Shown piece after piece: positions 24,729 to 34,787 of a stretch of DNA of 64,000 nucleotides. Source of the stretch: Aeromonas rivipollensis (lineage in GTDB: Bacteria > Pseudomonadota > Gammaproteobacteria > Enterobacterales > Aeromonadaceae). How positions within the stretch are numbered: the first letter of the stretch is position 1; each line of letters opens with the position of its first letter. The stretch covers positions 124,001 to 188,000 of the forward strand of contig NZ_JAAILA010000011.1 of NCBI RefSeq assembly GCF_010974825.1, given 5' to 3'. The position numbers and the translations under genes were made by a program. Under the pieces are notes generated by a model that saw nothing but the letters and a program-made list of their open reading frames with translations, was not told where the DNA came from and did no database searches.

Positions 24729-24980
24729 ATGAAGCATATTTTGCTTGGTGGGCTGATCGCCCTGCTGCTGACCGGGTGCAGCAAGCTGAACCGGGAAAAC
24801 TACGACAAGCTGAAGATGGGGATCACCTATGCCGAGGCGAGCGCCATCTTGGGCAAGGCGGAGCGTTGCGACGATGCGCTCGGCACCACCAGCTGTGTCT
24901 GGGGTGGGGACGGCAAGAACATCAAGATCCGTTTCATCGCCGACAAGGCCACCTTCTTCAGTTCGGAAGGGATCAACTGA
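24729..24980 (+). CDS. Small SmpA/DUF3862-like lipoprotein
   Basis: An 83-residue predicted lipoprotein: MKHILLGGLIALLLTGC gives a lipobox ending in Cys. The mature part, with YDKLKMGITYAEASAILGK and a cysteine pair around DALGTTSC, has the compact alpha-beta look of the DUF3862/BLIP-like family, where KxxxGMTxxEVxxxLG motifs are typical. GAGGAGAGA lies just upstream of the start, ruling out the longer frame from 24672. Function is unknown. Confidence 0.75.
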   Translation: MKHILLGGLIALLLTGCSKLNRENYDKLKMGITYAEASAILGKAERCDDALGTTSCVWGGDGKNIKIRFIADKATFFSSEGIN

Positions 24981-25002
24981 GTCAGGTTTTCACTGTCATC
25001 AG

Positions 25003-25036
25003 CAACAAAAAAGCGCCATCCGGCGCTTTTTTGTTG
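25003..25036. terminator. Bidirectional terminator
   Basis: Fifteen-base-pair perfect stem (25003-25017 with 25022-25036) with A6/T6 flanks on both strands, placed between the convergent lipoprotein gene and the TRIC-like gene. Confidence 0.9.
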
Positions 25037-25073
25037 CGTGCAATCCAGCCAATCCGGCCAGAAACTGGCGCGC

Positions 25074-25688
25074 TCAATGGGTGGCGTACTGGTAATTGAA
25101 GGTGGGGAGTCCCCACTTGAAGCGCACCGCCAGCAGCCGCAGCACGAAGCCGATGCCGATGGCCCCGAAGGCGGCCCAGTCATTGGGCAGGCCCTGATCC
25201 AGCGCCAAGCAGTAGAGGGCGGCCGTCACCAGGGAGACGGCGGCGTAGAGCTCGCGCTTGAACACCAGCGGGATGCGCTGGCACAGGAGATCCCGCAGCA
25301 CGCCGCCAAAGACGCCTGTCACCACCGCCATGATGCAGGCGATGCCGGCCCCGTGCCCCATCTCGAGCGCCCGGGCCGCACCAAAGATGGAGAAGACCAC
25401 CAGCCCCAGGGCATCGAGCGCCAGGAACAGCTTGCCGAGATAGCGCATCAGCGGGGCAGAGATGACCCCCACCATGGCCGCCCCGGCTACCAGCACCACG
25501 TATTCGGGGTGCTCCACCCAGAGCAGGGGATAGTGGCCCAGCAGCACATCCCGGATGGTGCCTCCCCCTATGGCCGTCGCCGAGGCGATGATGACGACAC
25601 CAAACAGATCCATCCGCCGCCGGCCCGCCGCCAGCGCGCCAGTCATCCCTTCGGCCACCAGGCCGAGCAAGAAGAGTGCATGTAACAT
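25074..25688 (-). CDS. TRIC-family (YadS/YicG, UPF0126) membrane protein
   Basis: A 204-residue inner-membrane protein with seven predicted helices in two inverted repeats of three. Each repeat carries the family glycine motif: [11 protein letters not shown] in the first and [10 protein letters not shown] in the second. Prokaryotic TRIC-type proteins form trimeric monovalent cation channels; some family members have been linked to glycine uptake. It is a single gene between terminators or promoters, with no context that decides between these roles. Confidence 0.85.
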   Translation of the reverse strand: MLHALFLLGLVAEGMTGALAAGRRRMDLFGVVIIASATAIGGGTIRDVLLGHYPLLWVEHPEYVVLVAGAAMVGVISAPLMRYLGKLFLALDALGLVVFSIFGAARALEMGHGAGIACIMAVVTGVFGGVLRDLLCQRIPLVFKRELYAAVSLVTAALYCLALDQGLPNDWAAFGAIGIGFVLRLLAVRFKWGLPTFNYQYATH

Positions 25689-25822
25689 GAGTTATCCCAG
25701 GGTGCGAGAAAGGCCCGCATCCTAACAAGCCTGGTCTGGCACGACAAGCACTCTCACCTTTGCATTAGATTAAGTAATGAAAAGGGGGCCCATGCCCCCG
25801 TTTTTGGTTATGACTGCGCGGC

Positions 25823-26587
25823 TTAGCGGCGGAGCTGCTCGCTGCGATACTGATCCACCCACATGGCGGTGGCGCCACAGATGGCGACCGGCATCACGAA
25901 CAGATTGACCACGGGAATGGCGGAGAAGAGGGTGACCAGGGCACCGAAGCTCAGGCACTTGCCGCGGCGCTGCTTCAAGGCATCGCGCATTGTGATGAAG
26001 CTTATCTTGTGGTTGTCGAACGGATAGTCGATGTACTGAATTGCCATCATCCAGGCGCTGAACAGGAACCAGAGCACAGGGGCCAGGGTCTGGCCCACCA
26101 CGGGAATGAGGAACAGGATCAGGCAGCCGATGGCCTTGGGCAGATAGTACTTCAGCTTGGTCCACTCCCGGCTGAAGGTGCGCGGCACATCCTTGACCAC
26201 GTCCAGCATGCCGGTGTCGCTCACCGCCTCGCCGGTGAGGATCTGCTCCACCTTCTCCGCCAGCAGGCCGTTGAAGGGGGCCGCTATCCAGTTGATCACC
26301 GAGCTGAAGATGAAGGAGAACACCACCAGTATGGTGATGAGGGCGATGGGCCACAGCAGATAGTCGAGCCAGGAGAGCCAGGCCGGGATCTGTTGGTGCA
26401 GCCAGGCGAACAGGCCGTCGAGTTGCAGCAGCAGGGCATAGAAGGCGCCGGCGAACAGCACGAAGTTGACCAGCAGGGGGATCAGCACGAAGGTGCGGAT
26501 GCCCGGCTGGCGGATGAGGGAGAAGCCGCGCAGGAAGTAGTCTGCGCCGCTGACCGAATCTTTGACCATGTGAGGGGATTGGCTCAT
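25823..26587 (-). CDS. cysZ: Sulfate transporter CysZ
   Basis: A 254-residue inner-membrane protein of the CysZ family, which imports sulfate for cysteine synthesis. Typical features are the N-terminal [21 protein letters not shown], hydrophobic helix pairs, and the [20 protein letters not shown] segment near the C-terminus. The ATG at 26587 is preferred over one at 26623 because family homology begins there. It is divergent from smc; in E. coli cysZ sits beside zipA-ligA, so the neighbourhood is conserved with smc between. Confidence 0.9.
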   Translation of the reverse strand: MSQSPHMVKDSVSGADYFLRGFSLIRQPGIRTFVLIPLLVNFVLFAGAFYALLLQLDGLFAWLHQQIPAWLSWLDYLLWPIALITILVVFSFIFSSVINWIAAPFNGLLAEKVEQILTGEAVSDTGMLDVVKDVPRTFSREWTKLKYYLPKAIGCLILFLIPVVGQTLAPVLWFLFSAWMMAIQYIDYPFDNHKISFITMRDALKQRRGKCLSFGALVTLFSAIPVVNLFVMPVAICGATAMWVDQYRSEQLRR

Positions 26588-26697
26588 CTGAGATCCATCA
26601 ATGAAGGGGTAGGGTGCCAGCATATTACAAACAAGCCTCCAATTTGGTAAAGTCGCCTGCCCGCCTCCTCTTTATTTCGCTACCCACATAGGCCGCC

Positions 26698-29600
26698 ATG
26701 CGTCTGAAACTGATCAAACTCGCCGGCTTCAAGTCGTTCGTCGAGCCGACCCGCATCGAACTGTCGGCCGACATGACCGCAGTGGTGGGCCCCAATGGCT
26801 GCGGCAAATCCAACGTCATCGACGCGGTGCGCTGGGTGCTGGGGGAGAGCTCGGCCCGTCACCTGCGCGGCGAGAACATGACGGACGTCATCTTCAACGG
26901 CTCCATCAACCGCAGCCCCCATGGCCGCGCCTCGGTGGAGCTGGTGTTCGACAATCCCCACAACCGGGTGCCCGGTGAATTTGGCCGTTATACCGAGATC
27001 TCGGTGCGCCGCGAGGTGCTGCGGGACGGCTCCAACCACTATCAGATCAACGGCCAGAAGTGCCGCCGCAAGGACGTGACCGATCTCTTCCTCGGCACCG
27101 GCCTGGGCCCGCGCAGCTACGCCATCATAGAGCAGGGAACCGTCAGCCGGCTGGTGGAGTCGCGCCCGGCGGACCTCAAGCTCTTCATGGAGGAGGCGGC
27201 GGGGGTCTCCCGCTACAAGGAGCGGCGCCGGGAGACGGAGCAGCGCATCCGCCACACCCAGGAGAACCTGGAGCGCCTCGGCGACATTCGTGGCGAGCTG
27301 GGCTCCCGCCTCGAGCACCTCAAATCCCAGGCCGAAACCGCCGAGCGCTACAAGCAGCTCAAGGGCCGCTCGCGCGCCGCAAGGGCCGAACTCATCGGCT
27401 CCGAGCTGTGGGCGCTGGAGACTCGCCTCGGCGAAGCCAAAAGCGAGCTGGCCCAGGCCGAGCAGGCGCTGGCGGCGCTCGATGCCAAGCGCACCGCGGA
27501 CGAGGGGCGTCACGTCACCCTGTCGGTGGCCCGCCAGGAGGCCCAGGCCGAGCAGGCGAGTCGCCAGCAGCAGATCTTCCTCGGTGGCCAGGCCATCGCC
27601 CGCCTCGAGCAACAGCAGCTTCACCAGACCGAGCTTGGTCGCGACTGGCAGGTGCGGCGTCAGGCCCTCGGCGAGCGCATCGACGGCATCAAGGCCCAGC
27701 TGGCCAGCCAGCAGGAGCAGCAGGCCGAGGGCGTCCTCCAGGGAGAGGTGGAGTCGGCGCGCCTCGAGCAGTGTGAGCAGTTACTCGCCGATCAGCAGGC
27801 CGTTCGCCTCGCGGCCGGCGAGCGGCTGGAACTGGCCCGCCAATGCCAGCAGCAGTGGCAGCAGCAGCTCGGCCAGGCACAGGGCAGGCTCAACCAGACC
27901 CGCACCCAGGTGAATGGCCTGCAGGAGCTGCAGGCCAAGACCCGGCTGGCACGACTCAAGCTGGCGGATGAACAGGCCGGCCCCCTCGGCGGGGAAGGTG
28001 AGAGTCTGCAACCCGCGCTGGATGCCCTGTCGGCCGAGCTGGAGCTCTCCCGGGCCCGCCACGGGGAGCTGGAGGCGCAATGGCAGGCCAGCGTGGCCAG
28101 CCACGAGGCTCTCAAGGGAGAGCGGGATCGGCAGGGCGGCCTGCTGCGCGAGCTCGGCGCCCGCCTCACCACTCTTAATCAGATGCTGGGGGAGCAGATG
28201 CTGGGCGCCACCCTGGCGGATCGGCTGCAGGTCGCCCCCGAGTGGGCCCAGGCGCTGGACAAGGTGCTCGGGCGCTGGCTCACCGCCCAGCCGGGGGACC
28301 AATGCAACCTCGAGCAGGGCGGGCTCTGGATAGGCCCGGCTCACCCAGCGGTGCCCGGCACCCTGGCGGCCCGGCTCGAGGGGGAGCACATCCCCGCCTT
28401 CCTCAACGTCATCTGGCTGGCCGATGACAGGGAGGCTGCCCTGGCCCGCCAGTCATCCCTCTTGGCCGGTGAGTCTGTGCTGACCCCGGCGGGGGAGTGG
28501 TTTGGCCCGAACTGGGCCGATCTCGGCCAGGGGGGCGCCCTCGGCACCCTGGCGCTGCTCGGTGAACGTGAGCGGTTACACACCGAACTGACTGCAGGGG
28601 AGCAGGCGCTGGTTCAGCTGGATGCCCAGTTGAAGGCAGCAGATGCCGATCGTGCCCATTTGCACAGCGCCTGTGAGGCGAGCCAGCGCACCCTGCGCGA
28701 GCAGGAGCAGCAATGGCAGCAACTGCGGGAAGCCTGGAGCCTGCAGCAGGGTCAGCGTCAGGAGCGGCTGCTGCGCCTCGGCCAGCTTGGGGAAGAGCTG
28801 ATCCGGCTGGACAAGGAGCAGGCCGAGGAGGCCGAGCGACTGGCCGCGGCCCAGCAGCGGCTCGAGTTGGAAGAGGCGCACCTTGCCGAGCTGCAGGAGC
28901 AGGGAGAGCCCCTTGCCGAGGCACTCTTGCTGGCCCAGGAAGGGGTCACAGGTGCCGAGCGGGCGCTGGAGGAGGCGCGTGCGCGCCGGGAGCAGCAGCA
29001 GGCAAGCTGCCAGCGCTGGCAACTGGCGCAGCAAAATCTGGCGCAGCTCATCGCCCTGCGCGAGCAGGAGCTGGCCCGGCTCGGGCTGGAACTGGCCGAG
29101 CTCAAAGGGCCGGACGCACAGGCGGTGCAGGACATCTCGCCCCTGCTGGCGGAGCAACGCAACCTGGAGGCGCAGCAGCTGGCCTGTCATCAGCGGCTCG
29201 CCGAGCTGGAGCGTCAGCTGACCGAGCTGGAGCAGGCCAGAAGCGCCGACCACAAGCAGCTGGTGACCCTGCAGGAGAAGCTGGCTCAGCTCAGACTGGA
29301 GCGGGAGCGCAACCTGACCCGGCGACAGGGACTGCACGAGCAGTTCGAAGAGCTGGGAGTGCGCCTGGTGGATCTCGATCAGGCCGTGCTGATCGCCGCC
29401 GATCGCGGCAAGTTGCGCCAGGAGATCCAGACCCTGGAGACACAGGTGGAGGCACTTGGCGCTATCAACCTGGCGGCGCTGGAGGAGTATGAAGAGGCGA
29501 AAACCCGCGCAAGCTACCTGGAAAACCAGTGCCAGGATCTGGAGCAGGCGCTGGAAACCTTGAGCCAAGCCATTAAAAGAATTGATAAAGAAACACAAAT

Positions 29601-30072
29601 ACGCTTCCGCGACACTTTCGATAAGGTCAACGAAGATTTAAAATCCCTGTTCCCGAAAGTGTTCGGCGGGGGGAGTGCCTGGCTTGAGCTGACCTCGGAC
29701 GATCTTTTGGAAGCCGGAGTGAACATCATGGCAAGACCTCCGGGCAAGAAGAATGCTACCATTGCCCTGCTTTCCGGGGGGGAGAAGGCGCTAACCGCCC
29801 TTGCGCTGGTTTTTGCCATCTTCAGACTCAATCCAGCACCCTTCTGTCTGCTGGATGAGGTGGATGCACCGCTCGATGAAGTGAACGTGGGTCGCTTCTG
29901 TTCTCTTGTCAAAGAGATGTCGAGCACAGTACAGTTCGTTTACATCAGTCATAATAAGGTCTCCATGGAGATGGCCGAGCAGCTGATAGGCGTCACGATG
30001 CAAGAGCCCGGGGTTTCTCGTATCGTGTCGGTTGACATCGGTGAAGCCGTCGCTTTGGCTGAGCAAAACTAG
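26698..30072 (+). CDS. smc: Chromosome partition protein SMC
   Basis: An 1124-residue SMC ATPase that organises and segregates chromosomes. The N-terminal head has FKSFVEPT and Walker A GPNGCGKSN at 31-39. Two long Gln/Glu/Leu-rich coiled coils flank a hinge around 500-620 with GTLAARL and GGALGTLALL. The C-terminal head has LLSGGEKALTALAL (signature) and LLDEVDAPLD (Walker B). It is slightly shorter than the usual 1150-1190. The 3' third of the head switches to a noticeably lower GC and different codon use near 29560. It is followed 15 nt later by zipA, suggesting one transcript. SMC, not MukB, sits at this locus. Confidence 0.95.
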   Translation: MRLKLIKLAGFKSFVEPTRIELSADMTAVVGPNGCGKSNVIDAVRWVLGESSARHLRGENMTDVIFNGSINRSPHGRASVELVFDNPHNRVPGEFGRYTEISVRREVLRDGSNHYQINGQKCRRKDVTDLFLGTGLGPRSYAIIEQGTVSRLVESRPADLKLFMEEAAGVSRYKERRRETEQRIRHTQENLERLGDIRGELGSRLEHLKSQAETAERYKQLKGRSRAARAELIGSELWALETRLGEAKSELAQAEQALAALDAKRTADEGRHVTLSVARQEAQAEQASRQQQIFLGGQAIARLEQQQLHQTELGRDWQVRRQALGERIDGIKAQLASQQEQQAEGVLQGEVESARLEQCEQLLADQQAVRLAAGERLELARQCQQQWQQQLGQAQGRLNQTRTQVNGLQELQAKTRLARLKLADEQAGPLGGEGESLQPALDALSAELELSRARHGELEAQWQASVASHEALKGERDRQGGLLRELGARLTTLNQMLGEQMLGATLADRLQVAPEWAQALDKVLGRWLTAQPGDQCNLEQGGLWIGPAHPAVPGTLAARLEGEHIPAFLNVIWLADDREAALARQSSLLAGESVLTPAGEWFGPNWADLGQGGALGTLALLGERERLHTELTAGEQALVQLDAQLKAADADRAHLHSACEASQRTLREQEQQWQQLREAWSLQQGQRQERLLRLGQLGEELIRLDKEQAEEAERLAAAQQRLELEEAHLAELQEQGEPLAEALLLAQEGVTGAERALEEARARREQQQASCQRWQLAQQNLAQLIALREQELARLGLELAELKGPDAQAVQDISPLLAEQRNLEAQQLACHQRLAELERQLTELEQARSADHKQLVTLQEKLAQLRLERERNLTRRQGLHEQFEELGVRLVDLDQAVLIAADRGKLRQEIQTLETQVEALGAINLAALEEYEEAKTRASYLENQCQDLEQALETLSQAIKRIDKETQIRFRDTFDKVNEDLKSLFPKVFGGGSAWLELTSDDLLEAGVNIMARPPGKKNATIALLSGGEKALTALALVFAIFRLNPAPFCLLDEVDAPLDEVNVGRFCSLVKEMSSTVQFVYISHNKVSMEMAEQLIGVTMQEPGVSRIVSVDIGEAVALAEQN

Positions 30073-30087
30073 AAAGAGAAGCAGCTA

Positions 30088-31215
30088 ATGCAGGAATTGC
30101 GTTACATCTTGGTTGCCCTGGGCGGTATTGCCATTGCGGCATTGCTCATTCACGGGTTGTGGAGCAACAGAAAGAACCGTCAGGCACCGATCAAGGAAAA
30201 ACCCCTGGGTCGGATGGAATCCAAGTCACGGGATCGTGACAGCGATGCGTTTGACAGCGATGGCATTGGCCAGGTGCGCGTGGTCAGCGGTGGCCGTCGT
30301 GCCGAGCCCAAGCTGCGCAGCGACGAGACCCATCAGTCGGAACCCCGCCGTGCCGCCACAGTGCCCGCCTTCGATGACGACGAGGATGACGAGCTGCCGC
30401 CGCCCGTGGTTCGCAAGCCAGCCCCTCGTCCGGTGACGCCGCCGCCCGTCTATGAAGAAGAAGACGAGTATGAGGAGCCGAGCGCCGAGCCTGTGGAAGA
30501 GGTGCCTGCCGCGCCGGTACGCAAGCCTGCCCAGGTGATCCGCCGTACCCCGGTGCACCGCTCCCGCCCCCAGCGCGAACCCATGATGCAGCCACTGGAC
30601 GACGAGCCGCTGGTGGAGCCTGCCTACGCCCAGGCGCCGACCTTCGGTGCCCGCGAGCCCGCGCCGCAGCCGCAAGCCCGCTATACCCAGCCCGTGTCTG
30701 CGTATGAAGAGCCCGATTATGATGACGAGCCCGCCTACGAAGAGCCGGTCCAGGTGGCCGAGCCCGTCCAGGAGCTGCCGCCGGTCGAGAAGATCTGGCA
30801 GGACGTCTATGTCATCAACCTGATGGCCCGTCCTGGTCACGATCTGCAAGGGGCTACCCTGCTCTCCTCCCTGCTGGCGCTGGGCTTCAAGTTTGGCGAG
30901 ATGGACATCTTCCACCGCCATGAAGATCTCAACGGCAAGGGTGAAGTGCTCTTCTCCATGATCAACATGGTCAAGCCGGGCACCTTCAATCCCTACCGCA
31001 TGGAGCAGTTCAGCACCCCAGGTGTGTCCCTCTTCATGCAACTGCCCCTGCGCAGCAACGCGGCCTTTGCGTTCGAGCACATGTTGCAGGCGGCGGATCA
31101 GCTGGCGAGCGATCTCGATGCCATGCTGACCGATGCCTCGCGCAGCCCGCTGAGCGACGACGACATTGCCCGTTATCGCCATGAGCTGGCGGCCTACGAG
31201 GCCAGCCGCGACTGA
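30088..31215 (+). CDS. zipA: Cell division protein ZipA
   Basis: A 375-residue membrane tether for FtsZ at the division site. It has an N-terminal transmembrane helix (LRYILVALGGIAIAALLIHG) with the N-terminus outside, a long Pro/Glu/Arg-rich charged linker (about 40-235), and a C-terminal FtsZ-binding domain (about 240-370) with DVYVINLMARPGHDLQG, LLALGFKFGEMDIFHRH and MVKPGTFNPYRM. The linker is longer than in E. coli (328 residues total). It lies between smc and ligA. Confidence 0.95.
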   Translation: MQELRYILVALGGIAIAALLIHGLWSNRKNRQAPIKEKPLGRMESKSRDRDSDAFDSDGIGQVRVVSGGRRAEPKLRSDETHQSEPRRAATVPAFDDDEDDELPPPVVRKPAPRPVTPPPVYEEEDEYEEPSAEPVEEVPAAPVRKPAQVIRRTPVHRSRPQREPMMQPLDDEPLVEPAYAQAPTFGAREPAPQPQARYTQPVSAYEEPDYDDEPAYEEPVQVAEPVQELPPVEKIWQDVYVINLMARPGHDLQGATLLSSLLALGFKFGEMDIFHRHEDLNGKGEVLFSMINMVKPGTFNPYRMEQFSTPGVSLFMQLPLRSNAAFAFEHMLQAADQLASDLDAMLTDASRSPLSDDDIARYRHELAAYEASRD

Positions 31216-31234
31216 TGTGCCGTGGGGCTTCAGC

Positions 31235-33321
<2,087 letters not shown>

Positions 33322-33341
33322 GTCGGCAGGCGCACAATAAA

Positions 33342-33372
33342 ACAGACCCGGCCAGATGGCCGGGTCTGTCGT
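33342..33372. terminator. Bidirectional terminator after ligA
   Basis: Twelve-base-pair perfect stem (33342-33353 with 33358-33369) with a 4-nt loop and A/T-rich flanks, between the convergent ligA and binding-protein genes. Confidence 0.8.
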
Positions 33373-33380
33373 TTTCGGGC

Positions 33381-34355
33381 TCAGTCGACATAGGTCACCC
33401 GCCCCTGCCATCTTGATGGCGCCTCAAGCTGCCAGCGTGCCAGCTCGCTCTTGCTGAACAGGTATTCGCCACGCTGGGCGGCGCGGGGTGAAAGAGCCTG
33501 TGGCGCCGTGCCCGCCAGTATGGCATTGGCCAGCTCGGCCGCCTTCTCCCCCTGGGTGTGGCCATCGAGCACCAGGCCGCCTATGGTGCGGTGCGGCCCC
33601 ACCGCAAACTCCCAGAAACCGAACAGGGGCACAGGGCTGTTGGCGCTGGTCCAGGCCAGCACCTGCTGCTCGCTCACATGCAGCCCCTGCTCGTCCGTGA
33701 GGGTGTGATAGAGGCCGAGGAAGATAGCTTCATAGCCGTTCTGCCGACTGGCGAGCACCACCTCCTGCCAGCGCCGGTAGTCATCGATCTGCTGGTTGTT
33801 GACCCTGGTCTGGCCGACCCGCTGCTCGTCGGGGGTCGTGAACTCATCCTCGATGGCGGTGCGCGACACCTCGCTCGCATCGAACAGCACCAGCGCCTTG
33901 CCCAGCCCCCCCATCAGCTGGCTCATCTCGCTGATGTTGCGCTTGAGCAGAGGCCGCTCCAGCACGCCTGTGATCTGGGGATGGCCGACCAGTCCCTTGG
34001 GGCGGGGATTCTCGTTCATGCCGAGAAACACCACTGGGGTGCCCAGGGCGGCGATGGGGCGGGCGAGGGCATTGATGGCGTTGTCATCGCCGAGCACCAC
34101 CAGGGCCGGCTTGCGCGCCTGATAGGCCGCCATCCCCTGGCTGACGAGCTGCTCCCGGGTCTGGTGAGGCTGGCGCTTGGTATCCAGGTAGAAGTGGCTG
34201 ATGTGGTGCTCGCCCTTGAGGTGCTTCTTCAGGCCGGCGCTGTAGCTCTGATCCCACAGATTGGCCTGATGGTAGCTGCTGATCACCAGGATCTCGGCGG
34301 CCATCAACTGGAGCGGGAAAAGGGCTAGCAAGAGCAACACCTTGGTCACGTTCAT
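33381..34355 (-). CDS. ABC_sub_bind-type periplasmic binding protein
   Basis: A 324-residue secreted protein of the PF04392-like sugar/aromatic binding-protein fold. The signal peptide is NVTKVLLLLALFPLQLMAAE; the mature part shows ILVISSYHQANLWDQSYSAG, LVVLGDDNAINALARP and VPVVFLGMNEN-like strands typical of type I periplasmic binding proteins. No transporter genes lie beside it. Similar orphan proteins often sit with sensor kinases or diguanylate cyclases, so it may be a sensory binding protein. The start is uncertain between 34355 and 34382; the former begins at the signal peptide. Confidence 0.7.
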   Translation of the reverse strand: MNVTKVLLLLALFPLQLMAAEILVISSYHQANLWDQSYSAGLKKHLKGEHHISHFYLDTKRQPHQTREQLVSQGMAAYQARKPALVVLGDDNAINALARPIAALGTPVVFLGMNENPRPKGLVGHPQITGVLERPLLKRNISEMSQLMGGLGKALVLFDASEVSRTAIEDEFTTPDEQRVGQTRVNNQQIDDYRRWQEVVLASRQNGYEAIFLGLYHTLTDEQGLHVSEQQVLAWTSANSPVPLFGFWEFAVGPHRTIGGLVLDGHTQGEKAAELANAILAGTAPQALSPRAAQRGEYLFSKSELARWQLEAPSRWQGRVTYVD

Positions 34356-34586
34356 CTTCCATTGGCAGGACACTGCACCCATTATGTGCGTTCCGGCTCC
34401 TTGATGCCTTAGTCAATTGTTGTCAGATGGTGCCATTCTTTCTTGGCACCCCTCATCGGGCGCCAGCCCGCACCCCGTCTGGGATGCACAGAAACAGCCT
34501 CTTTTGGCGCTGGTTGTGAACTGCGCCACTCCTTCCAAAACCTGTCCTGGATCAAGAAACGGGCAATCGCTTTGGGGCCTAATAGC

Positions 34587-34602
34587 TACCACATATAGGG
34601 GT
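34587..34602. promoter_or_regulatory. NrdR-like box 1
   Basis: TACCACATATAGGGGT resembles the NrdR consensus acaCwAtATaTwGtgt in its central ACATATAG core. It is weaker than box 2. Confidence 0.45.
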
Positions 34603-34616
34603 TAGCATAAAAAAAA

Positions 34617-34632
34617 TACCCATATATAGTGT
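34617..34632. promoter_or_regulatory. NrdR-like box 2
   Basis: TACCCATATATAGTGT matches the NrdR consensus well, with core CATATATAGTGT. It is 31 bp from box 1, three helical turns, the usual spacing of paired NrdR boxes upstream of ribonucleotide reductase genes. Confidence 0.6.
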
Positions 34633-34787
34633 TATCAAGCTGTGCATAAGTCGTCTTCCTCTCAGCGTCAGCCCTGGCCTCTCAGGCCTCGGCTGAATGC
34701 ATGTGCGCCGGGGATAGGGTGTGGAGAAGGGGACTCAACAAGGGTGAGCCCAGGGTGGCTGCCAGGCCTTTAATGCGGGGAAAATCG

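Larger units (their letters stand above)
34356..34787. other. Regulatory region upstream of nrdD
   Basis: About 430 nt with no supportable gene between the divergent binding-protein gene and nrdD. The nrdD-proximal part is AT-rich and carries two NrdR-like boxes (34587-34602 and 34617-34632) with an A8 run between. A long leader of roughly 150 nt lies between the boxes and the nrdD start. Confidence 0.5.

Noticed and set aside
34542-34555. FNR site upstream of nrdD
   Set aside because: One half-site ATCAA is perfect but the other (CTGTC) matches the consensus at only two of five positions.
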